This document shows positions 9,441-15,976 of a stretch of DNA of 64,000 nt, one piece after another (the first letter of the stretch is position 1; every line of letters starts with the position of its first letter). A program made the position numbers and the translations under genes. The stretch comes from Bacteroidaceae bacterium (GTDB lineage: Bacteria; Bacteroidota; Bacteroidia; Bacteroidales; Bacteroidaceae): positions 25,331 through 89,330 of the forward strand of contig JAKSLM010000007.1 of the NCBI GenBank assembly GCA_024401225.1. Direction: 5' to 3'. A model generated the notes under the pieces. The model was not told the DNA's origin, ran no database searches, and saw nothing but the letters and a program-made list of their open reading frames with translations.

Positions 9441-9530
9441 TTGTGTATAAAGTGTATATAAAAAAGCATATTTTTGCACGATTTTATGACTTCCTTGAAG
9501 CATTGCAATGTCCTTACTGAAACATCACGA

Positions 9531-9596
9531 ACTCCTTGCAAGGAAATGCCTAACTCCTTGCAAGGACATCGCCAACTCCTTGCAAGGACTTTCCTG
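9531..9596 (+). repeat. Three 22-bp direct repeats, each with the palindrome CCTTGCAAGG
   Basis: Units begin at 9531, 9553 and 9575, each ACTCCTTGCAAGGA plus 8 variable bases. The 10-bp palindromes start at 9534, 9556 and 9578, an exact 22-bp period. A second three-unit array of the same family is at 55211-55276. Spacers are too short and units too few for CRISPR. Confidence 0.9.
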
Positions 9597-9670
9597 TTTC
9601 CCTACTATCCTTTCTAACTATTGCGAACTGTACCTTAAAATAATTGTTTTTCTTTTTTTGCCTTCGGCGT

Positions 9671-9763
9671 ACGTAAATGCGTAAATTTTATTTTTGCTCA
9701 CGGTATGTTAAACAAATTTACGGGCAATTGGCTACGCCCAGCTAAAGGTTTACGCATTTACGT
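9671..9763. repeat. Inverted-repeat-bounded element (15-bp perfect ends)
   Basis: ACGTAAATGCGTAAA (9671-9685) is repeated inverted at 9749-9763, enclosing 63 bp with GGGCAATTGGCTACGCCC-type hairpins. It sits just upstream of the sigma promoter at 9815. It could be a MITE-like or REP-like element or a large operator. No transposase is nearby. Confidence 0.65.
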
Positions 9764-9814
9764 TATAAAAAAACATATTTTATCCGTACAGCACGAAAAA
9801 AAATGGACTCGATT

Positions 9815-9861
9815 AAATCTTTTTCCCTATCTTTGCGTCTTATAGGTAGAAAGCATTGCAA
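9815..9861 (+). promoter_or_regulatory. Promoter/leader of cassette 2, exact copy of 3485-3531
   Basis: Carries the -7 box TATCTTTG at 9828-9835. All 47 bases equal the promoter of the TlpA-like gene at 3567, so both genes should respond to the same initiation signal. The ATG of the sigma gene is at 9895. Confidence 0.7.
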
Positions 9862-9894
9862 GTAATAGGCAGAAATACATATATATTATAAATA

Positions 9895-10407
9895 ATGAAT
9901 AGAGAAACAGAACAGCTGATTGCAGAATTGGAGAGGATTGTCGCTGAGCGGCAAGACTGGCTGTTCCGTTTTGCCTATATGCGAATTGGCAACAGGGAAG
10001 ACGCCGAGGATGTGGTGCAGGAAGCGCTGCTTGGAGTGTTCCGGCGATTGCGGGAAAAGACGAAGGTGGACAGCATGGAGCAATACCTCATCCGATCGGT
10101 AAGCAACGCTTGTACCGACTACTTCCGTCGAAAGCCCATGAAGATCGTTTCGCTCGACGATGTAGAACATATCCCCGTAAACGAAAGCGACCGACAGATT
10201 CGCGAGGAATACATGAGGATAAGCAAACTGCTCGACTCCCTGCCCGATGAACAAGCAGAGATAGTACGATTGAAATGTTACGACGAACTGACATTCAAGC
10301 AGATTGCAGAACTGCTCCATATTCCTGAGCCAACGGCAAAGTCAAGATACCGATACGCAATAATGCATATCCAGCAAATGATTAAAAAGAAAGGAGACGA
10401 AAGATGA
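9895..10407 (+). CDS. ECF-type RNA polymerase sigma factor (cassette 2)
   Basis: A 170-residue sigma-70 family protein. Region 2 contains LFRFAYMRIGNREDAEDVVQEALLGVF, of which NREDAEDVVQEAL is diagnostic, at about residues 32-52. Region 4 contains LTFKQIAELLHIPEPTAKSR, about 133-152. The linker is short and basic. The gene overlaps the next by ATGA. It is controlled by a promoter duplicated from that of the TlpA-like gene at 3567. Its autoregulatory target promoter is not identifiable by eye. Confidence 0.93.
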   Translation: MNRETEQLIAELERIVAERQDWLFRFAYMRIGNREDAEDVVQEALLGVFRRLREKTKVDSMEQYLIRSVSNACTDYFRRKPMKIVSLDDVEHIPVNESDRQIREEYMRISKLLDSLPDEQAEIVRLKCYDELTFKQIAELLHIPEPTAKSRYRYAIMHIQQMIKKKGDER

Positions 10408-10988
10408 ACAATGACAAATATAACGATAAAGATAACTTCAACGATGGTTTTGAGGACATCGAGCAGATGCTCAAGCCTCAATGCGAGTTCAAGGCTTCGA
10501 ACACGTTGAAGGACGAAGTACTCCGCAAGGCGAAGGCAGAAGTTGCACCACGCCGCTCCATCCGCATGTGGCCTTGGGCAGCAGCAGCCTGCGTGGCAGG
10601 AGTGCTGATCATGTTCCTGATGCCACCAAAAACTAACGATGGCGTGGTAGAGGACACGCATACGATTGCTAAGGCAGAACAGCCGACAACGTCTACTTCA
10701 ATCAATGAGCAAGTGGAGGGAACCACGTCGGAAGAAGCAGGAAGCGAAACCATTGCGCCTCGAAGTCAAAACAAATCACCGAACGAAGTTGCTCCTGCTC
10801 AGCCAACCGAAGAATCCGAACCAGATGAAGAACCTGTGCAGATGAGTGAGGAGACAAAGATGGAACTGCTCATGGCCTACCTAAGTCCCGAGGAACAAAT
10901 GCCGAGGGAAATCGACCACGAGGAAGAGATTCGAAAACTCCGCCAACGTGGAGAACACCTACTCAGCATGTGCAAGGGTGATAACTAA
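10404..10988 (+). CDS. Single-span membrane protein, probable anti-sigma factor (cassette 2)
   Basis: 194 residues, 4-bp overlap with the sigma gene. A 50-residue acidic N-terminal region is followed by the basic/aromatic entry MWPW and one transmembrane helix (AAAACVAGVLIMFLMPP, about residues 56-72). A low-complexity Pro/Thr/Glu-rich extracytoplasmic part and a short charged C-terminal helix follow. The membrane segment is encoded by DNA almost identical (67 of 68 bases) to that of the cassette-3 protein, although the flanks are unrelated. The anti-sigma role is inferred from context and topology. Confidence 0.72.
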   Translation: MNNDKYNDKDNFNDGFEDIEQMLKPQCEFKASNTLKDEVLRKAKAEVAPRRSIRMWPWAAAACVAGVLIMFLMPPKTNDGVVEDTHTIAKAEQPTTSTSINEQVEGTTSEEAGSETIAPRSQNKSPNEVAPAQPTEESEPDEEPVQMSEETKMELLMAYLSPEEQMPREIDHEEEIRKLRQRGEHLLSMCKGDN

Positions 10989-11015
10989 GAACTTAAGAAC
11001 TTAATAATTTATGAT

Positions 11016-11312
11016 TTACGCCTTCGGCGGACGAAGAAAAAATAGGTGAAAATATTATGTTCTACTGGATTTTGTATGAAAGTGCCCTATCGGGCCAATT
11101 GAAAAAACAAAAAAATCAACCATAAAAAACATAAAAAAACAGTTCAATTATTGTTTTTTCTTGTTTTTGTTCTGTTTCTTCAATGTTTTTCTAATTGGCG
11201 GTTCTTTGCGAGCAAAGCGCTTCGCGATAAGCGCACCTTCACACTAATTTCTGTAATACCTATTTTTATTTATTTTTCTTTCGTCCGCTTTGGCAAAGCC
11301 AATCTAGCGTAA
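11016..11312. repeat. Inverted-end element, copy 1 (opposite orientation to 15751-15911)
   Basis: The left end begins TTACGCCTTCGGCGGACGAA and the right end is the complement of ACGCTAGATTGGCTTTGCC followed by AAAGCGGACGAAAG. Each end holds a mini-hairpin (CGCC-TTC-GGCG, and TTGGC-NNN-GCCAA). The same two ends recur at 15751-15911 in reverse orientation around an unrelated, shorter interior. The interior here also contains a GCAAAGCGCTTCGCGATAAGCGC hairpin region. It fills most of the 373-bp gap between anti-sigma and exported-protein genes. Confidence 0.7.
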
Positions 11313-11361
11313 AAAATGTATAAAAAAATCAAAAACTCAATATCTTAAAAACTCATAGATT

Positions 11362-12669
11362 ATGAAACGCATATTTATCCTTATTATATTAGCAGCAACT
11401 CAGCTATCAGTTTCTGCCCAAACCAATCCCAAGATAGAAGCCCTCTATGCCTATCTCAAGGCTCAGGGCGTAGTACATTCATGCAAACTCAACAACACTT
11501 ATGGCAACGGACTTCGCAAACGATTTGAGGTCAGTTTGGATATGTACGACGAGAGCCGTTTTGACGCTCCACTCGCCAAACAATACAATATTGACTCCAT
11601 CCTCAGTCGCCTCCCTGGTGCAGAGGTGGATGCTGAGGGCAATCCTACCATCAATGGCAAGAAAGTGAAGAAGTTGCTGGTAGATGGCAAGGAGATTTCG
11701 CTTGATGGTATGGTAGCCGTCAAAAAAACAGAGTCAAAAATAGATAGTGCCTATCGGGCAAAGGCAGCCAGAAACCGTGAAGCCTATAAGCAGATACGCC
11801 GCACACTCAGCGAGTTGCAGGAGGAAGCCGTTGAGAGCTATAGCTACGAATACCATCAGCACGGAGCCGACACCATTATCACCACCATGGCATTGAAGAA
11901 CCCAGCCAACACCGATGCCAATGTGCGTTCCTATAAAACTCCATTAAGCCCTGTGCCTGAGATTCATAACGCTCCAGAGACTGTGTATCTCAGATATTAC
12001 AATCTGTCAAAAGAGACGGTGAAAATAAGTCCATACGTGCCATTAGGTTTTTTGAGTTTCATATACGACGGCATAGTCAGCAACGTGCCAAAGCCAACCA
12101 AGGATTTTGATATAGCTGCATTGCAAAAGAAGCTGGCACCCATCCTCAAGGACAAGCGCATCAAACGCCGCGAACTGCTTTGCCTCCACGATTCCACCTT
12201 CAACCGTAGCGCCTACAACGACAGTCTCAATCGCATCGGGCAATACTCCAAGGGCATCCAGATGATGACGACAAGCAGCATGGGGCCAGGCGGAGAAAGT
12301 CATTACACCATCTATAAGCTCACCAACGAGGAACATGCAAAAGCCGTCCTGAGCCAAGTTCTGGACTGTGTGAATCAGCAGATAAAAGACGATCCCGAGC
12401 AAGCGTACGAGGTAGAATCCGATGCATACTTCAACACAAGTTATGCCAAAGACATCTTCTCGGGATGTCCTTGTTCACAGTCCTATCTAGATTACTACGA
12501 TGGCAAACGTGATGTGGTGAAGAAGATGGACATCAAGAGTTTCATGGATACCGAAGGTTTCTACATAATCATCAGCATCAATCATGGCGACGAAACCTTC
12601 CCTCACGAATGGAAGACTCTGAAGTCGATGGTGAACGGTGAAAAGGTGTATTACAAGGATCCACTGTAA
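11362..12669 (+). CDS. Exported protein of unknown function with TonB-plug-like motif (cassette 2)
   Basis: 435 residues with a Sec signal peptide (cleavage near SVSAQ, residue 20). Residues about 80-113 read SRLPGAEVDAEGNP, then INGKKVKKLLVDGKEI, which closely match the start of plug domains of some Bacteroidetes TonB-dependent receptors (LPGVEVD..G...VNGKKVKKILVDGKEF). No receptor barrel follows. The block SYSYEYHQHGADTI (about 157-170) is shared with the cassette-1 lipoprotein, and both also share a DSTF motif. The gene is separated from the anti-sigma gene by a repeat element, so co-transcription is uncertain. Possibly a periplasmic partner of a receptor-linked signalling path; function unknown. 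Confidence 0.72.
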   Translation: MKRIFILIILAATQLSVSAQTNPKIEALYAYLKAQGVVHSCKLNNTYGNGLRKRFEVSLDMYDESRFDAPLAKQYNIDSILSRLPGAEVDAEGNPTINGKKVKKLLVDGKEISLDGMVAVKKTESKIDSAYRAKAARNREAYKQIRRTLSELQEEAVESYSYEYHQHGADTIITTMALKNPANTDANVRSYKTPLSPVPEIHNAPETVYLRYYNLSKETVKISPYVPLGFLSFIYDGIVSNVPKPTKDFDIAALQKKLAPILKDKRIKRRELLCLHDSTFNRSAYNDSLNRIGQYSKGIQMMTTSSMGPGGESHYTIYKLTNEEHAKAVLSQVLDCVNQQIKDDPEQAYEVESDAYFNTSYAKDIFSGCPCSQSYLDYYDGKRDVVKKMDIKSFMDTEGFYIIISINHGDETFPHEWKTLKSMVNGEKVYYKDPL

Positions 12670-12861
12670 GAAATACGAGCGTGCAAGGAACGATTCTTTG
12701 CACGCTCGACTTCAGAAAGACACAATAATCGCATTCCGTTACGGATGTTTGGCTTGCTATATTAATATATATAAGGAGGGCATATGCTCTCCCTTTCTTT
12801 TTTTTTGAAAAAAATCTGCTTTTTCACTTAATAAATCCCGTTTTTTGCGTTTATAGTATAG

Positions 12862-13350
12862 ATGACACCCACAGAATTTGAACATATAGCCCTGCAGTTA
12901 CGCCCTCGGATGATGAGGGTGGCACTCGATTTCTTCCATAACGAGGAGGATGCCGAGGATGCCGTGCAGGATGTATTGGTCAAGATGTGGAAGCGTGAGT
13001 GGAAGCCCGACGACGACATCAAGGCTCTTGCCGTGCGAGCCACGAAGAACCAATGCGTATCGATGGCACGCAAACAGCGGTTGCGGCAATCGATACCACT
13101 GGAGGAGGGGGCTCACCGTTGTCTGAGTCAGGAAGAAACCGACCAGGCTATACTGACCAGGGAACAAAGCATGATGATAGAACTTGCCATAAGCACCCTG
13201 ACCCACTCCGAACAACGAATAGTCCGCATGAAGCATGACAAAGGCCTTGATGCCGAACAGATAGCCATCATCACCGGCATAAAACTCAATTCCGTACGAA
13301 GCATGCTCTCGATGGCAAGAAAGAAACTCATCAAAAAACTCGAATTATGA
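12862..13350 (+). CDS. ECF-type RNA polymerase sigma factor (cassette 3)
   Basis: 162 residues. Region 2 contains FFHNEEDAEDAVQDVLVKMW (about residues 26-45) and region 4 contains GLDAEQIAIITGIKLNSVRS (about 131-150). The upstream sequence (GTTTTTTGCGTTTATAG just before the start) resembles the -7/leader of the duplicated promoter at 3498 and 9828 but lacks the TA of the -7 box, so the promoter is weak or divergent. The ATGA overlap with the next gene repeats the design of cassettes 1 and 2. Confidence 0.92.
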   Translation: MTPTEFEHIALQLRPRMMRVALDFFHNEEDAEDAVQDVLVKMWKREWKPDDDIKALAVRATKNQCVSMARKQRLRQSIPLEEGAHRCLSQEETDQAILTREQSMMIELAISTLTHSEQRIVRMKHDKGLDAEQIAIITGIKLNSVRSMLSMARKKLIKKLEL

Positions 13351-14051
13351 AGCAGACACTAATAGACAAATACCTGAAGGGCGAAAGCTCTACCAGCGAG
13401 GAGCGCAAGTTGCTCGACCTGCTTCTTGCTGTGCCTCAGGACCAGCTGTCGCAAGATGAGCTGAGCATCCTCCAACTGCTGTCATATTCTGAACAAGAAG
13501 AAGACGAGGAGGATATTTTCTCCGTGGATCATTCCGCCGAATACGACAAGGTGGTAAAGCCTGCACGCACCGTCCGCATGTGGCCTTGGGCAGCAGCAGC
13601 CTGCGTGGCAGGAGTGTTGATCATGTTCCTGATGCCACCACGGATTGAAGACAGCAGCCTGACCAGCCAGGTAGAGATGGCAATGGAGACAACACCGACG
13701 GACATCACCTCTCAACAGGTCACCACACCTACAGTGGACCCTCCTACCCCACCCCCTACCACAATAGAGGAACATGGCATCGCAACAGAAACGGTCCTCC
13801 CAGCCCGCACCACACAGACGGCGCAACTGACACCCGACCACAATGCCCACCTTGCCTCTGGCAACGAATCGGCAGCCGACTCCAACCAGATACAGCTACC
13901 GCCCATCCTGCACCCAGAGCGTCTGGCCTACACACCCGAAGAGGTGGAAGCCCTCAAGCAACGAGCTAAGGAGAAATATCTGGAATGGATACAGCTGGAG
14001 CGCGAGATCATGGACCTTGAAGAAAACAATACCGCAAACAATATAGAATAA
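13347..14051 (+). CDS. Single-span membrane protein, probable anti-sigma factor (cassette 3)
   Basis: 234 residues. An acidic N-terminal region (about 1-70) is followed by RMWPW and the transmembrane helix AAAACVAGVLIMFLMPP (about 79-95). A long Thr/Pro-rich linker then leads to a charged C-terminal helix (PEEVEALKQRAKEKYLEW). The helix-coding DNA 13573-13640 differs at one base from 10561-10628 of the cassette-2 gene. The last codons (GCAAACAATATAGAATAA) are repeated downstream at 14343-14361. Anti-sigma role inferred from gene order and topology. Confidence 0.72.
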   Translation: MKQTLIDKYLKGESSTSEERKLLDLLLAVPQDQLSQDELSILQLLSYSEQEEDEEDIFSVDHSAEYDKVVKPARTVRMWPWAAAACVAGVLIMFLMPPRIEDSSLTSQVEMAMETTPTDITSQQVTTPTVDPPTPPPTTIEEHGIATETVLPARTTQTAQLTPDHNAHLASGNESAADSNQIQLPPILHPERLAYTPEEVEALKQRAKEKYLEWIQLEREIMDLEENNTANNIE

Positions 14052-14079
14052 TTCAACTTTCGCAAGTAGATCGTTCATT

Positions 14080-14326
14080 GATTTTTATTATGATTTTCGT
14101 TAAGATTTCGAGCCCAAAGGGCGATCCCGAATAAAATACTTCTCAAAAGCGACGAACTGGAGCGCATTTTTTGTAAGGATGTTAGTTAAAGATTTTTATC
14201 TTCACTATAATCTAAAACTAAAAATCTCAATTAAAAATACGCTCGAATACCTCGCTTTTAGGAGGTCTTTTGAGGGGGATCGTCGCTACGCTCCTCGAAA
14301 TCCAAGCTAAAATCTTAATAAAAATC
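14080..14326. repeat. Inverted-repeat element inserted after cassette-3 anti-sigma gene
   Basis: A 20-bp terminal repeat GATTTTTATTATGATTTTCG (14080-14099) has an inverted partner at 14307-14326 with two mismatches. The interior contains paired words such as GGGCGATCCCGAA and GGGGGATCGTCGCTACG. A 19-bp direct repeat (CGCAAACAATATAGAATAA) lies outside both ends, at 14033-14051 and 14343-14361. No open frame is present, so it is MITE-like. It accounts for most of the 330-bp gap before the next gene. Confidence 0.7.
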
Positions 14327-14381
14327 TAAAACTATTAACTTGCGCAAACAATATAGAATAACAATAAACATAATAAAACGT

Positions 14382-15338
14382 ATGAAAAAGATCATCTTGA
14401 TATGCCTTGCCCTCATGACCTTCACTATGGGCACACAGGCACAGAAACGCAAGTCGAAGAGCGATGTAAAGAAAGCCGACACAGCCTTGACACTCCGTAA
14501 AGCCGACATAGCCTACATCGACTCAACCGAGGTGATGGACACATGGGGTGGCAATGGCGCCTTCCCCGTCCATCCCACCATGTACACCATCCACACAAAG
14601 ACGAAAACCCTCCTCAACACACTCATTGATCATGCATGCGTCCCTGATCTGGCACAAGTAAAGCAGAACACCACGCCCGAAGGTGGTAACATCATCGGTA
14701 CTGAGTTCCGTCTACCTTTCAAGGTTGAGCACGAAGCCACATTGCTCTCACAGCCTAACGGATGGCCAGTAACCATCGATACCCTCCTCAACGCCCTCAT
14801 CGATGCCTTCGAGTACGAGCGCGGCACAGCCTACAGCTACGGTTTCGTACGTGCAGGTTCAAGCAATGCCCGCTTTGGCACCACAACCGGCAACAGCATG
14901 AGCACCTTCAAGCAGATAGTACCAAGCCAGGACTACAACTACATCTATATGGAGGTCAAGAAGCCTAACAATCCTACCATGCGTGAGTTCTACTGCGTAA
15001 GTTGGAAGCAGATGGATGAGACAATGGTCGGAGCCTTCGACTTCATCACATCCAAGCGCCCCGACCTCATTGAGCAGGACGAAGCCAATGCGAAAGCGAC
15101 TCCGAACAAAGGCAACCTAACCGACATCATACCTTCCAAAGTGGCCGACAAGCTGGCGATCCTGGAGCGACTTGCCGACAAATACAATAGTGAGATTACA
15201 CGTCTGACGACAGAATACAACTCGTGTAACAACTACAATTTGGGGGAAGAGATAATGGAGCAGATCACCGACTACCGAAAAAAGTTGAAGGAGGTGGTGG
15301 AGAAGATGCACACCATTATCATGAGTGAGATTCAGTAA
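14382..15338 (+). CDS. Exported protein of unknown function (cassette 3)
   Basis: 318 residues from the ATG at 14382, which gives a clean signal peptide (MKKIILICLALMTFTMGTQA). An earlier TTG would add 14 residues and lies inside the duplicated 19-bp repeat. The protein contains the phrase ERGTAYSYGFVRAG (about residues 147-160), weakly reminiscent of the SYxYEYH block of the cassette 1 and 2 exported proteins. Its C-terminal 80 residues form a predicted coiled coil (KLAILERLADKYNSEITRLT). No family recognised. It is the third exported product following a sigma/anti-sigma pair. Confidence 0.72.
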   Translation: MKKIILICLALMTFTMGTQAQKRKSKSDVKKADTALTLRKADIAYIDSTEVMDTWGGNGAFPVHPTMYTIHTKTKTLLNTLIDHACVPDLAQVKQNTTPEGGNIIGTEFRLPFKVEHEATLLSQPNGWPVTIDTLLNALIDAFEYERGTAYSYGFVRAGSSNARFGTTTGNSMSTFKQIVPSQDYNYIYMEVKKPNNPTMREFYCVSWKQMDETMVGAFDFITSKRPDLIEQDEANAKATPNKGNLTDIIPSKVADKLAILERLADKYNSEITRLTTEYNSCNNYNLGEEIMEQITDYRKKLKEVVEKMHTIIMSEIQ

Positions 15339-15455
15339 TCTCCTTCATGACTTATTATCCAGAACCATTCACAAGAAAAGAATGTCTCTACATTACCACT
15401 AAAAGTCCACTCCCCCTACTTGAACCATCCCATCACGTTAGTTCGTGACCATAAT

Positions 15456-15521
15456 AAGATATACTATCTTGTGCGATAAGATATACTACATTATCCCATA
15501 AGATAGTATATCTTGTTTTGT
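15456..15521 (+). repeat. Three 22-bp repeats of the AAGATA-N3-TATCTT family
   Basis: Units start at 15456 (AAGATATACTATCTT), 15478 (AAGATATACTACATT) and 15500 (AAGATAGTATATCTT), each followed by 7 variable bases, giving an exact 22-bp period. Units 1 and 3 are perfect 15-bp interrupted palindromes. A second three-unit array of this family lies at 55344-55409. The rest of the 638-bp gap (15339-15976) holds the sigma54 control region and an inverted-end element. Confidence 0.9.
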
Positions 15522-15605
15522 ACCTCAAGCACCAGAAGCTCGCCAACCTTCCTTGAGGCATGCGACATCAATAGATAAAAATATGTAGAAGGCGGTAAAG
15601 GAGGT

Positions 15606-15649
15606 GTGCGCACCGTGCGATATCGCACACCTGACGTGCGATAACGCAC
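15606..15649 (+). promoter_or_regulatory. Triple palindrome, second candidate enhancer site of the NtrC-type regulator
   Basis: GTGCGCAC (15606-15613) is followed by GTGCG-N4-CGCAC at 15615-15628 and 15636-15649. Order, 21-bp spacing and 70-bp distance to the sigma54 box equal those at 1742-1785. Only the N4 centres and outer flanks differ, which points to selection on the symmetric bases. Confidence 0.82.
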
Positions 15650-15704
15650 ACATGCCGAAAGTACCATTTTTACCTTATCCACACACAATCAGCACTTTAA
15701 CCTT

Positions 15705-15721
15705 TTGGCATCTATTTTGCT
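15705..15721 (+). promoter_or_regulatory. sigma54 (-24/-12) promoter of the efflux operon
   Basis: TTGGCATCTATTTTGCT is identical to 1841-1857 and fits the sigma54 consensus. The expected start near 15732 leaves a leader of about 245 nt before the adaptor ATG, into which the inverted-end element 15751-15911 is placed. Confidence 0.85.
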
Positions 15722-15750
15722 ATAGGAAATCATAGATCATTAGTTATTTT

Positions 15751-15911
15751 TACGCTAGATTGGCTGCGCCAAAGCGGACGAAAGAAAAACAAATAAAGAT
15801 ACAGAAAAATAATAAAAACATCTCTTTCGAAACAGTATAGAACAAGAAGAACATATTTTTAATGTTTTATCTTATTTTTACCTATTTTTTCTTCGTCCGC
15901 CGAAGGCGTAA
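15751..15911. repeat. Inverted-end element, copy 2, within the leader of the efflux operon
   Basis: Begins TACGCTAGATTGGCTGCGCC and ends with the complement of TTACGCCTTCGGCGGACGAA. The ends differ from the 11016-11312 copy at only a few positions. The two changes in the TTGGC-NNN-GCCAA loop leave the stem intact. The interior is AT-rich and unrelated to copy 1. It lies between the sigma54 promoter and the coding region, so it is transcribed. Confidence 0.7.
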
Positions 15912-15976
15912 CTTATAAATTATAAATCACAAATCATAATTCATAATTCTTAATTTTTAATTCTTCATTCCTCTAA

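Noticed and set aside
9531-9596. CRISPR array from the 22-bp repeats (also 15456, 55211, 55344)
   Set aside because: Only three units, variable part 7-8 bp, no cas genes and repeats are palindromic cores; geometry fits protein-binding sites or repeat elements.
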